Source: VAYN01 sp963702075 (lineage in GTDB: Bacteria; Actinomycetota; Thermoleophilia; Solirubrobacterales; 70-9). Taken from it: 64,000 nt of DNA. Position numbers and translations under genes: made by a program. The notes beneath the pieces are model-generated. The model was given only the letters and a program-made list of their open reading frames with translations. It was not told the DNA's origin and did not search any database. Location: positions 1,798,001 to 1,862,000 of the forward strand of contig OY969703.1 in assembly GCA_963702075.1 (NCBI GenBank). The letters are read 5' to 3'. This document shows, in pieces, positions 11,072 through 19,050 of this stretch; within the stretch, counting starts at the first letter, position 1; each line of letters begins with the position of its first letter.

Positions 11072-12177
11072 GCCGCCAGCTCCAGGAAACAGTCGAAGAG
11101 ATGGCGGGCGTCGTGCGGGCCGGGGCCGGCCTCCGGGTGGTACTGGACGGTGGCGCCGGCGACGTCGCGCAGGACCAGGCCCTCGACCGTGCGGTCGTAG
11201 AGGTTCAGCTGCGAGAGCTCGGCGACCCCGAAGTCGGTGTCCCAGCGGACCGGCTCGTCGCCCTCGATCTTCGGCTCGCCGCCGGGGCCGACGACGGCGA
11301 AGCCGTGGTTCTGCGAGGTGATGTCGATCCGCCCCGTCTCCAGGTCCTTGACCGGGTGGTTGGAGCCACGGTGGCCGAAGGGCAGCTTGTAGGTCTGCAG
11401 GCCGACCGCGCGGCAGAGCAGCTGGTGTCCGAGGCAGATGCCGAAGACCGGCTTCTGTCCGAGGACGCCGCGAACGGTCTCGACGACGTAGTCGAGGGCG
11501 GCGGGGTCGCCGGGGCCGTTGGCGAGAAAGACGACGTCGGGATCCTCGGCGAGGACCTCCTCCGGACTGCTGGTGCAGGGCAGCAGGGTCAGGCGAGCGC
11601 CGTGCTCGCGCAGCTGGCGGACGATGCTGAGCTTGACGCCGGTGTCGATGCCGACCACGTGCGGGCCGTCGCCCTCGAAGCGGACCGGCTCCGGCGGGGT
11701 GACGGTGCGGGCAAAGTCGGCGCCGTCCATCGAGGGCTCGGCGGCGATCCGCTCGCGCGCCTCGGCTTCCGGCGTCGCGGCCGGGAAGATGCCGCCGCGC
11801 ATCGCGCCCTTGTCGCGGAGATGGCGGACGAGAGCGCGGGTGTCGACTCCGCTCACCGCGGGGACGCCGCAATCGTCGAGCCAGTCGAGCCAGCCGCCCT
11901 CGGCGGTGGCGACGTCCTCGCGGTTCTTGGCGTCGCGCATGACGACGCCGCGGGCGTGGACGCGGTCGGACTCCATCGCCGCGGCTGAGACGCCGTAGTT
12001 GCCGATCAGCGGATAGGTGAAGACGATGACCTGCCCGGCATATGAGGGGTCGGTGACCGCCTCCTGGTAGCCGGTCATCGCGGTGTTGAAGACGACCTCG
12101 CCGGTGACGGCGCCGTCGTGGCCGCAGGCCAGCCCGTCGAGCCGGGTCCCGTCCTCGAGAAGGAGGTAGGCGCTCAT
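11068..12177 (-). CDS. carA: Carbamoyl phosphate synthase, small (glutaminase) subunit
   Basis: CarA hydrolyses glutamine and channels the ammonia to CarB. The 369-residue protein has the N-terminal domain with FNTAMTGYQEAVTDPSYAGQ and the C-terminal class I amidotransferase domain. Its nucleophile is C248 in GICLGHQLL, and the His-Glu pair lies in VQYHPEAGPGP. The substrate loop reads GHRGSNHPVKDL. It follows pyrC after a 52-base gap and is coupled to the GNAT gene by a GTGA overlap. Confidence 0.98.
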   Translation of the reverse strand: MSAYLLLEDGTRLDGLACGHDGAVTGEVVFNTAMTGYQEAVTDPSYAGQVIVFTYPLIGNYGVSAAAMESDRVHARGVVMRDAKNREDVATAEGGWLDWLDDCGVPAVSGVDTRALVRHLRDKGAMRGGIFPAATPEAEARERIAAEPSMDGADFARTVTPPEPVRFEGDGPHVVGIDTGVKLSIVRQLREHGARLTLLPCTSSPEEVLAEDPDVVFLANGPGDPAALDYVVETVRGVLGQKPVFGICLGHQLLCRAVGLQTYKLPFGHRGSNHPVKDLETGRIDITSQNHGFAVVGPGGEPKIEGDEPVRWDTDFGVAELSQLNLYDRTVEGLVLRDVAGATVQYHPEAGPGPHDARHLFDCFLELAA

Positions 12178-12229
12178 TCGCCTGTTCCTTTTGCTCGTAG
12201 AGCAGGCATAAGGAACAACTGAATGCGGC

Positions 12230-13606
12230 TCACGCTGCTACCCCCAGGCTGAAGGACCGTAGGCGGAAGGCGACCTGGCCGGCGGCGACGGTCATCAGTA
12301 CGCGGCCGGTGAGGGTGCGGCCGGCGCACCAGGAGTTGGCGGAGCGGCTCTCGTAGCCGTCCTCGCCGACGGTCCACTCGGCGCCGAGGTCGCAGAGGAC
12401 CACGTTCGCCTCCGAGCCCGGCGCCAGGGTCGGACGCGGCAGGTCGAAGGGCTCGGCCCCGCCCGCCATCCGCTCGACCAGGAGGCCGAGGTCGATCGTG
12501 CCGGGCAGGACCAGCTCGGTGTGCAGGGCGGCGAAGGCGGTCTCCAGGCCGGTGACCCCGAAAGCCGCCTGCTCGAAGGGCACGTCCTTTTCCTCCGGCT
12601 GGTGCGGGGCGTGGTCGGTGGCGACGCACTCGATCGTGCCGTCGCGCAGGCCCTCGATCAGCGCCTGGCGGTCGCGCTCCTCGCGCAGCGGCGGGTTCAT
12701 CTTCGAGCTGTGCGGATCGAGGCCGCGGACCGCCTCGTCGATAAGGCAGAGGTGATGCGGGCTGGCCTCGGCGCTGATCTGCACCCCCGCGGCCTTGGCG
12801 GCGCGAACGATCTCGACCGACTCGGCGGCGGAGAGGTGCTGGACGTGGATACGGGCGCTCTCGTAGCCGGCGAGGGCGGCGTCGCGGGCGATCATCGTCG
12901 ACTCCGAGACCGAAGGGATGCCGCCGACGCCGAGAGCGGCCGAGACCGGCCCCTCGTGCATCGCGCCGCCCATCGAGAGCCGCGGATCCTCCTCGTGCAG
13001 GGCGATGTTGCCGCCGCAGAGGTGCTGGTACTGCAGCGCCCGGCGCATCACGCCGGCGTCGGTGATCGGCAGGCCATCATCGGAGAAGCCGATCGCGCCG
13101 GCTTCGCGCAGTTCGACCATCTCGGTCAGCTCGACCCCCTGCATGTCCTTGGTCACCGTGGCGAGAAAGCCGACCGGGACCGAGGCGCCGGCCCGGGCCT
13201 GCTCGCGCAGGGCGCTGACGTCGGCGGCGGTGGAGACCGGCGGCTCGGTGTTGGCCATCGCCAGGATTCCGCAGTAGCCGCCGGCCGCGGCGGCGCGGGT
13301 GCCGGTCTCGACGTCCTCCTTGTGCTCGTGGCCGGGGGTGCGCAGGTGGACGTGCGGGTCGAAGAAGGCGGGGAAGGCGTGCAGGCCCTCGGCCTCGACC
13401 ACCTCGGCGGCGTCGGTGTCGGCCTCGCCGGGCGAGGCGAGTGCGGCGACTACGCCATCCCGGATGACGACGTCGTGAACGGAGTCGATCCCGGCCACCG
13501 GGTCGAGCACCGTCGCCCGGCGCAGGACCAGGTGCGCGTCCTCCCCCGCCCGCACGTCGAGTTGCTCGCGCATGCTCGGCGTCACCAGTTCGCCCTGGGC
13601 GCTCAT
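12230..13606 (-). CDS. pyrC: Dihydroorotase (class I)
   Basis: PyrC cyclises carbamoyl-aspartate to dihydroorotate. At 458 residues it is a class I amidohydrolase-fold dihydroorotase. Metal ligands are visible in FFDPHVHLRTPGHEHKED (H85, H87), in the later LHEED and HVQHLSA, and in the conserved ATDHAPH. The N-terminal beta sandwich contains ATVLDPVAGIDSVHDVVI. It overlaps pyrB by ATGA. The N-terminus is about 25 residues longer than usual before the first beta strand, so a later start is possible. Confidence 0.97.
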   Translation of the reverse strand: MSAQGELVTPSMREQLDVRAGEDAHLVLRRATVLDPVAGIDSVHDVVIRDGVVAALASPGEADTDAAEVVEAEGLHAFPAFFDPHVHLRTPGHEHKEDVETGTRAAAAGGYCGILAMANTEPPVSTAADVSALREQARAGASVPVGFLATVTKDMQGVELTEMVELREAGAIGFSDDGLPITDAGVMRRALQYQHLCGGNIALHEEDPRLSMGGAMHEGPVSAALGVGGIPSVSESTMIARDAALAGYESARIHVQHLSAAESVEIVRAAKAAGVQISAEASPHHLCLIDEAVRGLDPHSSKMNPPLREERDRQALIEGLRDGTIECVATDHAPHQPEEKDVPFEQAAFGVTGLETAFAALHTELVLPGTIDLGLLVERMAGGAEPFDLPRPTLAPGSEANVVLCDLGAEWTVGEDGYESRSANSWCAGRTLTGRVLMTVAAGQVAFRLRSFSLGVAA

Positions 13607-14562
13607 GCCGAGGTCCCGATCGGGGTCGGCCGGCTGCTCTCGTTCTCGACGGCAGGAGTCGACGCATCGCCGCCGGCGAGCAGCTCATAGAGGATCGCCA
13701 TCCGCACGACCAGCCCGGCGGCCACCTGCTCGGCGATCAGCGACTGCGGCGAATCGATCGCCTCGCCGGAGAGCTCGACGCCGCGGTTGACCGGGCCGGG
13801 GTGCATTAGAAGCTGCCGCGGGTGGAGGCGGCGACTGTCGATCTGGAAGCAAGCCGCGTACTCGCGCAGCGAGGGCACAAAGCTCTCGCTCATCCGCTCC
13901 TGCTGCATCCGCAGCGCGTAGACGACCTCCGCCTCCTCGATCCCGTCGAGGCTGTAGGAGACCTCGCAGCCGAGCTCCTCGATCCCGCGCGGAATCAGGG
14001 TCGGCGGGCCGCAGACGGTGACCTCGGCGCCCATCTTCGCGAAGGCAATCAGGTTCGAGCGGGCGACGCGGCTGTGGAGGACGTCGCCGACGATCCAGAT
14101 CCGGACGCCGTCGAGCGAGCCGAGCTTGCGCCGCAGCGTGTAGACGTCGAGCAGGGCCTGACTCGGGTGCTCGTGCTTGCCGTCGCCGGCGTTGACGACC
14201 GAGGCGGCGGTCCAGCCAGCGACCATCTGCGCGGCGCCCGCGTAGGGGTGGCGGATCACGATTGCAGCCGGATCGTAGGCGGAGAGCGTGGCGATCGTGT
14301 CCTTCAGCGACTCCCCCTTCTCGACCGAGGAGCCGGCGGCCTTGACCGAGACGAGGTCGGCGGAGAGGCGCTTGGCGGCGAGGTCGAAGGAGCTCGAGGT
14401 GCGGGTGCTCGACTCGTAGAAGAGCGAGACGACGGTGCGGCCGCGCAGGGTCGGCACCTTTTTGATGTCGCGACGGCCGACCTCGGCGAAGCTCTCGGCG
14501 CGGTCGAGGATCGCCTCGATTTCCTCGCGGGAGAGCTGATCGATCGAGAGCAGGTGCTTCAT
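13603..14562 (-). CDS. pyrB: Aspartate carbamoyltransferase catalytic subunit
   Basis: PyrB condenses carbamoyl phosphate with aspartate, the committed step of pyrimidine synthesis. The 319-residue sequence has the carbamoyl-phosphate motif STRTS (52-56) followed by FDLAAKRL, HPYAGAA, GDVLHSRVARSN and the C-terminal LMHPGPVNRGVEL. No regulatory pyrI gene is seen, as expected in actinobacteria. It is coupled to both pyrR and pyrC by 4-base overlaps. Confidence 0.98.
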   Translation of the reverse strand: MKHLLSIDQLSREEIEAILDRAESFAEVGRRDIKKVPTLRGRTVVSLFYESSTRTSSSFDLAAKRLSADLVSVKAAGSSVEKGESLKDTIATLSAYDPAAIVIRHPYAGAAQMVAGWTAASVVNAGDGKHEHPSQALLDVYTLRRKLGSLDGVRIWIVGDVLHSRVARSNLIAFAKMGAEVTVCGPPTLIPRGIEELGCEVSYSLDGIEEAEVVYALRMQQERMSESFVPSLREYAACFQIDSRRLHPRQLLMHPGPVNRGVELSGEAIDSPQSLIAEQVAAGLVVRMAILYELLAGGDASTPAVENESSRPTPIGTSA

Positions 14563-15119
14563 GAGGTCGCCTCCGCGGGTCTCGGCTCGGAGATCGTCAC
14601 CCCGTCTGTGCCGTCGATCTCCTCGAGGCGGACGTTGACTCGCTCCTCGCGGGCGGTCGGCAGGTTCTTGCCGACGTAGTCGGGGCGGATCGGCAGCTCG
14701 CGGTGGCCGCGGTCGCAGAGCACCGCCAGCTGCACCCGCTGCGGCCGGCCGTAGTCGAAGAGCGCCTCGATCGCGGCGCGGACGGTGCGGCCGGTGTAGA
14801 GGACGTCGTCGACGAGGACGACGGTGCGCTCGCTGAGATCGAAGTCGATGTGGGAGGCGTGGACGACGGGCTGCGAGGCCGGCGCCTTGGCGCCGACGTC
14901 GTCGCGGTAGAAGGAGATGTCGAGGTCTCCGATCGGCAGGTCGGAGCCAGTCAGCTCGCCGAGAAACACATGGAGGCGGCGGGCCAGCACCGCTCCGCGA
15001 GTGTGGATACCGATGACCGCCAAGCGCTCGGAATCGGGGTTCCCCTCGGCGATCTCGTGGGCGATCCGCCGCAGCGTCCGCGTCAGATCGTCGTGCTCCA
15101 GCACGACCTTCTCGTTCAC
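14559..15119 (-). CDS. pyrR: Bifunctional pyr operon regulator / uracil phosphoribosyltransferase
   Basis: PyrR binds the pyr leader RNA in the presence of UMP and lowers expression of the operon; it also has uracil phosphoribosyltransferase activity. The 186 residues include the PRPP-binding loop VLVDDVLYTGRT (101-112) and the conserved VIGIHTRGAVLARRL. The start is a GTG with AGGAAGGAAG about nine bases upstream. That ribosome binding site is inside or next to the PyrR-binding hairpin at 15131-15161, so autoregulation at the level of translation is likely. Confidence 0.97.
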   Translation of the reverse strand: MNEKVVLEHDDLTRTLRRIAHEIAEGNPDSERLAVIGIHTRGAVLARRLHVFLGELTGSDLPIGDLDISFYRDDVGAKAPASQPVVHASHIDFDLSERTVVLVDDVLYTGRTVRAAIEALFDYGRPQRVQLAVLCDRGHRELPIRPDYVGKNLPTAREERVNVRLEEIDGTDGVTISEPRPAEATS

Positions 15120-15130
15120 TTCAGTGGCTT

Positions 15131-15161
15131 CCTTCCTGGCCTCACGGGACCGGGTTAAAGG
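15131..15161 (-). promoter_or_regulatory. PyrR-binding RNA hairpin in the pyrR leader
   Basis: The minus-strand RNA reads GGTCCCGTGAGGCC at its centre, fitting the known PyrR loop consensus (ARUCCNGNGAGGYU) at 12 of 14 positions. It is flanked by stems CCTT/AAGG and CCCGG/CCAGG with an unpaired TAA on the 5' side, the expected internal bulge. The 3' stem contains the start of the pyrR Shine-Dalgarno (AGGAAGG). Binding of PyrR would therefore hide the ribosome binding site. Confidence 0.8.
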
Positions 15162-15193
15162 ACGGGGGCAGCGTAGCAGCGGGTCCGGCGGGG

Positions 15194-15260
15194 CGGGGTT
15201 GGGTAGGCCCCTCCCGGGACAACAGCGGGGAGGGTCCCGGGAGGGGCCTACCCAACCCCG
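15194..15260. repeat. Perfect 27-bp palindrome between rnz and pyrR
   Basis: Left arm 15194-15220 and right arm 15234-15260 are exact reverse complements over 27 bases, with a 13-base loop. The right arm includes the last codons and stop of rnz. There is no T-tract, so it is not a canonical intrinsic terminator, although so stable a hairpin could still stop or stabilise transcripts. The sequence pattern resembles the repeats at 4470-4585. Confidence 0.9.
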
Positions 15261-16210
15261 TTCGAATCTCGGGCTCCGTTTGGGATGAGTTGGGGGGCTC
15301 CTCGCTCCGGGAAGGGGAGTTCGATGACGTCGAAGTCTTTGGGGGCGACGGTGGGCTCGAAGACCTCTTTTGCCTCCTCTATGACTTTGCCGACGTGGTA
15401 GCGGGAGGAGATGTGGACTAGGGCGAGGAGCTTTACGTGGGCCTCGGCGGCGACGGCGGCGGCCTGGCCGACGGTCGAGTGGCCGGTATCGGCGGCCCGT
15501 TGGGTCTCCTCCTCGGCGAAGGAGGCGTCGTGGATGAGGAGATCAGCGTCGGCTGCGGCGGAGACCGTGGCCGGGCTCGGCGCCGTGTCGCCGGTGATGA
15601 CGATCGTGCGCCCGGCGCGGCTCGGGCCCATGACGCGGTCCGGGGTGACCGTCCCGGACTCGCCCTCGACGGCTTCGCCTCGCTGGAGAGCGGCGTAGGA
15701 GGGCCCTTCGGGGACGCCGGCCGCGGCGGCGGCGGCGGGATCGAAGCGCCCCGGCCGCTCCGCCTCGACTAGGGCGTAGCCGTTGGCACGGGCGGTCCGG
15801 TGGGAGACCTCGTACGGGATCACCTCATACCCGTCGTGCTCAACCGCATCGCCCGGTTTCAGCTCGATCAGGTCGAGGGTGAAGCCCAGGCGCCCGACCA
15901 GCGGCGAGAAGACCTGGAAGAGCTCCGTCAGCCCCGGCGGCCCATAGATCTTCAGCGGCACCTGCCGATCGGTGAGGTCATAGGTCTTCAGCAGCCCCGG
16001 CAGCCCCAGCACATGGTCGGCGTGGAAGTGCGTCAGGTAGATCTCGTCCGCCTGCACCAGCCCCAGCGACCGCTGCATCTGCCGCTGCGTGCCTTCCCCG
16101 CAGTCGAACAGCAACCGCTCCCCCCCACGGCTCACCAACACGCTCGCCGTAGAGCGCCGCGCCGAGGGCACCGACCCCCCGGTCCCGAGAAAAGTCACCG
16201 CCAAATCCAT
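15248..16210 (-). CDS. rnz: Ribonuclease Z (tRNA 3'-end processing)
   Basis: RNase Z cuts the 3' trailer from tRNA precursors, which is needed where CCA is not encoded, as for all three tRNA genes in this window. The 320-residue metallo-beta-lactamase-fold protein starts FLGTGGSVPSARRS. It has the zinc motif THFHADHVLG (H61, H63, D65, H66), and later GDT in VITGDTAPSP, LIHDASF and the HxSSRY-type end LVHISSRYH. The last codons run through a 27-bp palindrome. It stands head to head with tRNA-Arg. Confidence 0.94.
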   Translation of the reverse strand: MDLAVTFLGTGGSVPSARRSTASVLVSRGGERLLFDCGEGTQRQMQRSLGLVQADEIYLTHFHADHVLGLPGLLKTYDLTDRQVPLKIYGPPGLTELFQVFSPLVGRLGFTLDLIELKPGDAVEHDGYEVIPYEVSHRTARANGYALVEAERPGRFDPAAAAAAGVPEGPSYAALQRGEAVEGESGTVTPDRVMGPSRAGRTIVITGDTAPSPATVSAAADADLLIHDASFAEEETQRAADTGHSTVGQAAAVAAEAHVKLLALVHISSRYHVGKVIEEAKEVFEPTVAPKDFDVIELPFPERGAPQLIPNGARDSNGVG

Positions 16211-16253
16211 CGGCGGCGAGCCTACGTCAGTTACGGGTTAATCTGCCGAGTGA

Positions 16254-16327
16254 GCGCCCGTAGCTCAGCTGGATAGAGCGCTTCCCTCCGGAGGAAGAGG
16301 CCACAGGTTCGAATCCTGTCGGGCGCG
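16254..16327 (+). tRNA. tRNA-Arg (anticodon CCG)
   Basis: A 74-base cloverleaf: acceptor GCGCCCG/CGGGCGC, D arm GCTC...GAGC, anticodon stem CTTCC/GGAAG with loop CTCCGGA (anticodon CCG, reading CGG), T arm with GGTTCGAATCC, and discriminator G. CCA is not encoded. Confidence 0.97.
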
Positions 16328-16337
16328 TCCTCTGCTG

Positions 16338-16375
16338 TGTCGCTTAATACGTCCTATGGGACTACAAAAGCGACA
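16338..16375. terminator. Stem-loop between tRNA-Arg and the convergent hydrolase gene
   Basis: TGTCGCTT (16338-16345) pairs with AAGCGACA (16368-16375), and an inner GTCC/GGAC adds to the stem. It lies directly after the hydrolase stop and 10 bases after the tRNA, a place where a bidirectional terminator is expected. The T-tracts are weak. Confidence 0.5.
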
Positions 16376-16378
16376 GTC

Positions 16379-17305
16379 TTAGTTTTCCGCGGCCTTGAAC
16401 CTCGCGACCCACTCCTCGCGGTTGAATTCCGCGGGGTCGGTCTCGGCGAGGAAGCGCTCGAGGGCGGCGATGAAGTGGCCGGGGCGCTCGAGCATGGGGA
16501 CGTGGCCGGTGTCTTCGAAGATCTCCAGATGACTGCTGGGGAGGGCGGCGTGGGCTTCGCGGCCGTGCTCGACGGGGATGATCGGGTCGTTTTCGCCCCA
16601 GATGATCAGCAGCGGCAGGGTTTCGGCCAAGTAGAGGCGGTCGAGGGCGCCGATGCGCTGGCCCTCCGTGTCGACGACGGAGCGCAGGGTGGCAAGGAAG
16701 GCCTTGCGGCGCTCGGGATCGGAGAGGGTGGCGTAGCCGCGGGTGACCTCGGCGAGGTCGGCGTTCGGGCGCAAACCGAGCAGGCCGAAGCCGCGGCCGA
16801 CCACGGAACCGATCTGCTTCCCCACCCCCGCCGTGGCGGAGATGAAGAGGTCGGCCCCGGGCAATGCGGCCGCGCGCAGGATCGGGCTGACATCCGGGCC
16901 GAGGCCGCCGCTGGAGACCAGCACCAGCCGCTCGACCATTTCCGGGTACTGATAGGTGAACTGCATCGCCACACCGCCGCCGAGGGAGTGGCCAACGAGG
17001 GTCGCTCGCTCGTGGCCGAGCGAGAGCATCAGGTCGCGCAGGCTGCTGGCAAGGGCGCCGAGCGAGTAATCGCCGCCGCCCGGCGCCGAAGCGCCATGTC
17101 CGGGGAAGTCCGGGGCGATGACCGTGTGGTCGATCGCCAGCGGCTCGATCACCGATTCCCAGTTGGCGCAGGTGCCCGCCATCCCGTGGATCAACAGCAG
17201 AACCGGCCCGGAACCGGCTTCGACGAAGTTCATCGGCCGGCCGTGGACCTCGACGGCCCTCGGCTTCGGCTTGGCCCTGCTCAGCCGCGTCGCTTTAGTT
17301 GCCAC
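16379..17305 (-). CDS. Alpha/beta hydrolase
   Basis: A 308-residue alpha/beta-hydrolase of the single-domain esterase/lipase/epoxide-hydrolase type. The oxyanion region is LLLIHGMAGTCANW, the nucleophile elbow GHSLGGG, the acid lies in WGENDPIIP, and the catalytic histidine in FEDTGHVPMLERP. The order and spacing are complete, so an active enzyme is expected, but the substrate cannot be told from sequence. The start is a GTG at 17305. The Lys/Arg-rich first 15 residues suggest a later start may be used. No operon partner is seen. Confidence 0.9.
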   Translation of the reverse strand: MATKATRLSRAKPKPRAVEVHGRPMNFVEAGSGPVLLLIHGMAGTCANWESVIEPLAIDHTVIAPDFPGHGASAPGGGDYSLGALASSLRDLMLSLGHERATLVGHSLGGGVAMQFTYQYPEMVERLVLVSSGGLGPDVSPILRAAALPGADLFISATAGVGKQIGSVVGRGFGLLGLRPNADLAEVTRGYATLSDPERRKAFLATLRSVVDTEGQRIGALDRLYLAETLPLLIIWGENDPIIPVEHGREAHAALPSSHLEIFEDTGHVPMLERPGHFIAALERFLAETDPAEFNREEWVARFKAAEN

Positions 17306-17382
17306 GTCGAGTCCCTACCCCCGAACCGTGCAGAGGTATCGCGCGGCGGCGAATCCGCCCCCGCTTCCAATACTGTCGCGCC

Positions 17383-18207
17383 GTGCGCCTGCCGCCCCGG
17401 TCAGCCAACCCCCAGGACGATAAGCCGCCGCGCGGCGCCCTGATCGTCGTCGCGATTGGGCTGGTCGCCTGCGTCGTCGCCGCGCTTGCCACCGTCGGCA
17501 AGGGCGAGGGCGAATCTGCGCACCTGGAATGGGTGCAGTCGGGCGAAGCCGCCGACTCGAAGACCACCCCGGTGCCCGGCGGCAAGGGCGAGATGCAGCT
17601 GGTCGCTACCCACATCCGCGCCACCGGCACCAACGTCAGCGGCTACTCCCTCTTCACCGCCGGCTCCACTCTGAAGGTCTCGGCCGGAGCCCCGATCGGC
17701 GGCGCCCGAATCATCTGCAGCGTCAAAGCAGGCAAAGGGACCGAAATCGCCCAGAGCGCCGGCGGCCTGCGGGGAACCTATCCGCGCTCCTCCGAAGAAG
17801 GCATCTACAACCAGGAAGTGCCGGAAACGGTGTTGATGGACTTCAGCTCCCACAGCAGCGAACTCGCCACCCTCGAAGTCCTCGACCGGCCGAAGCGGTT
17901 CACCACCGAACAGGGCGTGAAGCTGGAATGGCCCGAATACGTGGTCGGCACCGAGCACCTCAAATACTTCATCGCCGGCAAGCCGAAGAAAGACCTGGAA
18001 CTCCCCTTCTTCACGATCTGGCGGACGACCAAGGTCCCTGCGGCCGGGTTCGCCTGCACGCTCGAAACCAGCTCCGGCACGTCGACGGTCACCACGCAGG
18101 TGGCGCTGAAGAAGCGCTCGCCGCCGATCGACGAAGAGGCCGAAGCCGAAAAAGCCGAAGAAAGAGAAGAACAGGAAGCCGAAGAAGAAGCGGCGGAAGA
18201 AGGCTAG
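17383..18207 (+). CDS. Membrane-anchored protein of unknown function
   Basis: No family was recognised. A GTG at 17383 gives 274 residues; the open frame reaches back to 17299, but that part overlaps the start of the opposite hydrolase gene. A short basic segment is followed by one transmembrane helix (about residues 18-38, ALIVVAIGLVACVVAALATV). An extracytoplasmic domain of about 200 residues follows, and a highly acidic tail rich in Glu/Ala closes the chain. The single helix near the N-terminus suggests a protein anchored in the membrane with its bulk outside. Glutamate is coded mostly by GAA, unlike most neighbouring genes. Confidence 0.75.
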   Translation: MRLPPRSANPQDDKPPRGALIVVAIGLVACVVAALATVGKGEGESAHLEWVQSGEAADSKTTPVPGGKGEMQLVATHIRATGTNVSGYSLFTAGSTLKVSAGAPIGGARIICSVKAGKGTEIAQSAGGLRGTYPRSSEEGIYNQEVPETVLMDFSSHSSELATLEVLDRPKRFTTEQGVKLEWPEYVVGTEHLKYFIAGKPKKDLELPFFTIWRTTKVPAAGFACTLETSSGTSTVTTQVALKKRSPPIDEEAEAEKAEEREEQEAEEEAAEEG

Positions 18208-19041
18208 CTAGAGGTCGAGCTGCTCCTGCGGCGCGACCAGCAGCTCCGGCCCTTCGGCCATCCCTTTCCCGACCTTGTTCAGCGCCGGGTTGGCCGGGGC
18301 CCCCTCCATCCGCCGCGGGTCGAGCGGCGCGCACATCGCCACCGCGTCCTCCGCGCTCAGGTCCGGGCGCAGCCAGGCGGCCTCGGCCTCCGGGCTCGGC
18401 AGGATCGCCGGCATCCGGTTGTGGACCGGCTTCACAACGTCGTTCGGGGTCGTGGTGACGAGCGTGCAGGTGTAGAGGTAGCCGTCGTCGTAACCGCGCT
18501 CCTCGGGGTCGTCCCATTTCTTGCGAGTGCAGAGGCCGGCGAAGGCAAACGGCTCGCCGCCGTCGACGGTGAAGCGCCAAGGCTGGCGCGGCTGCTTCGG
18601 GTCCTCTGCCTTCATCCACTCGTAGAAGCCGTCGGCGACGATCAGGCAGCGGTGGCGGAACTTGTCGACCAGCGGCCCATAGGCCTTGCTTTTCAGCAGG
18701 TTCTCCTGTTTGGCGTTGATCATCCGGTAGCCAACTTTGAGGTCCTTTGCCCAGACCGGCACCAGCCCCCAGCGCATCAGCTGAGCCTCGCGTGCGCCCC
18801 GTTCCGCCTCCTCTTCCTCAGGCGAGGCGCGGACGACGAGGATCTCCTGCGTCGGCGCAACGTTGAACCGTCCCAACCCAGGCGGCGCTTTTTCCTTGGC
18901 GGCCTCCTGCGCCTCTCCCCCGTCATTGACGCTCTCTTTCGCCGGCGCGCCACCCCGTTCCAGTGCCTTCTCGAGTTCGACCTGAAAGCGGTCGGCGAGT
19001 TTCTTGGTGTCTTTGCTGGTGACCGTGAAGCGCCCGCACAT
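18208..19041 (-). CDS. SRAP-domain protein (HMCES/YedK family, abasic-site DNA-protein crosslinker)
   Basis: SRAP proteins form a covalent link between their N-terminal cysteine and abasic sites in single-stranded DNA, shielding them from breakage. The protein starts MCGRFTVTS, so Cys2 is exposed after Met removal. Other family marks are FNVAPTQEILVV, MRWGLVPVWAKD, INAKQE, the catalytic Glu in DGFYEW, and the His in KPVHNRMPAIL. The 277-residue length includes an insertion of about 30 residues (about 28-57) before FNVAPTQ. It ends one base from the convergent gene at 18207. Confidence 0.95.
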   Translation of the reverse strand: MCGRFTVTSKDTKKLADRFQVELEKALERGGAPAKESVNDGGEAQEAAKEKAPPGLGRFNVAPTQEILVVRASPEEEEAERGAREAQLMRWGLVPVWAKDLKVGYRMINAKQENLLKSKAYGPLVDKFRHRCLIVADGFYEWMKAEDPKQPRQPWRFTVDGGEPFAFAGLCTRKKWDDPEERGYDDGYLYTCTLVTTTPNDVVKPVHNRMPAILPSPEAEAAWLRPDLSAEDAVAMCAPLDPRRMEGAPANPALNKVGKGMAEGPELLVAPQEQLDL

Positions 19042-19050
19042 GGCCTCAGC

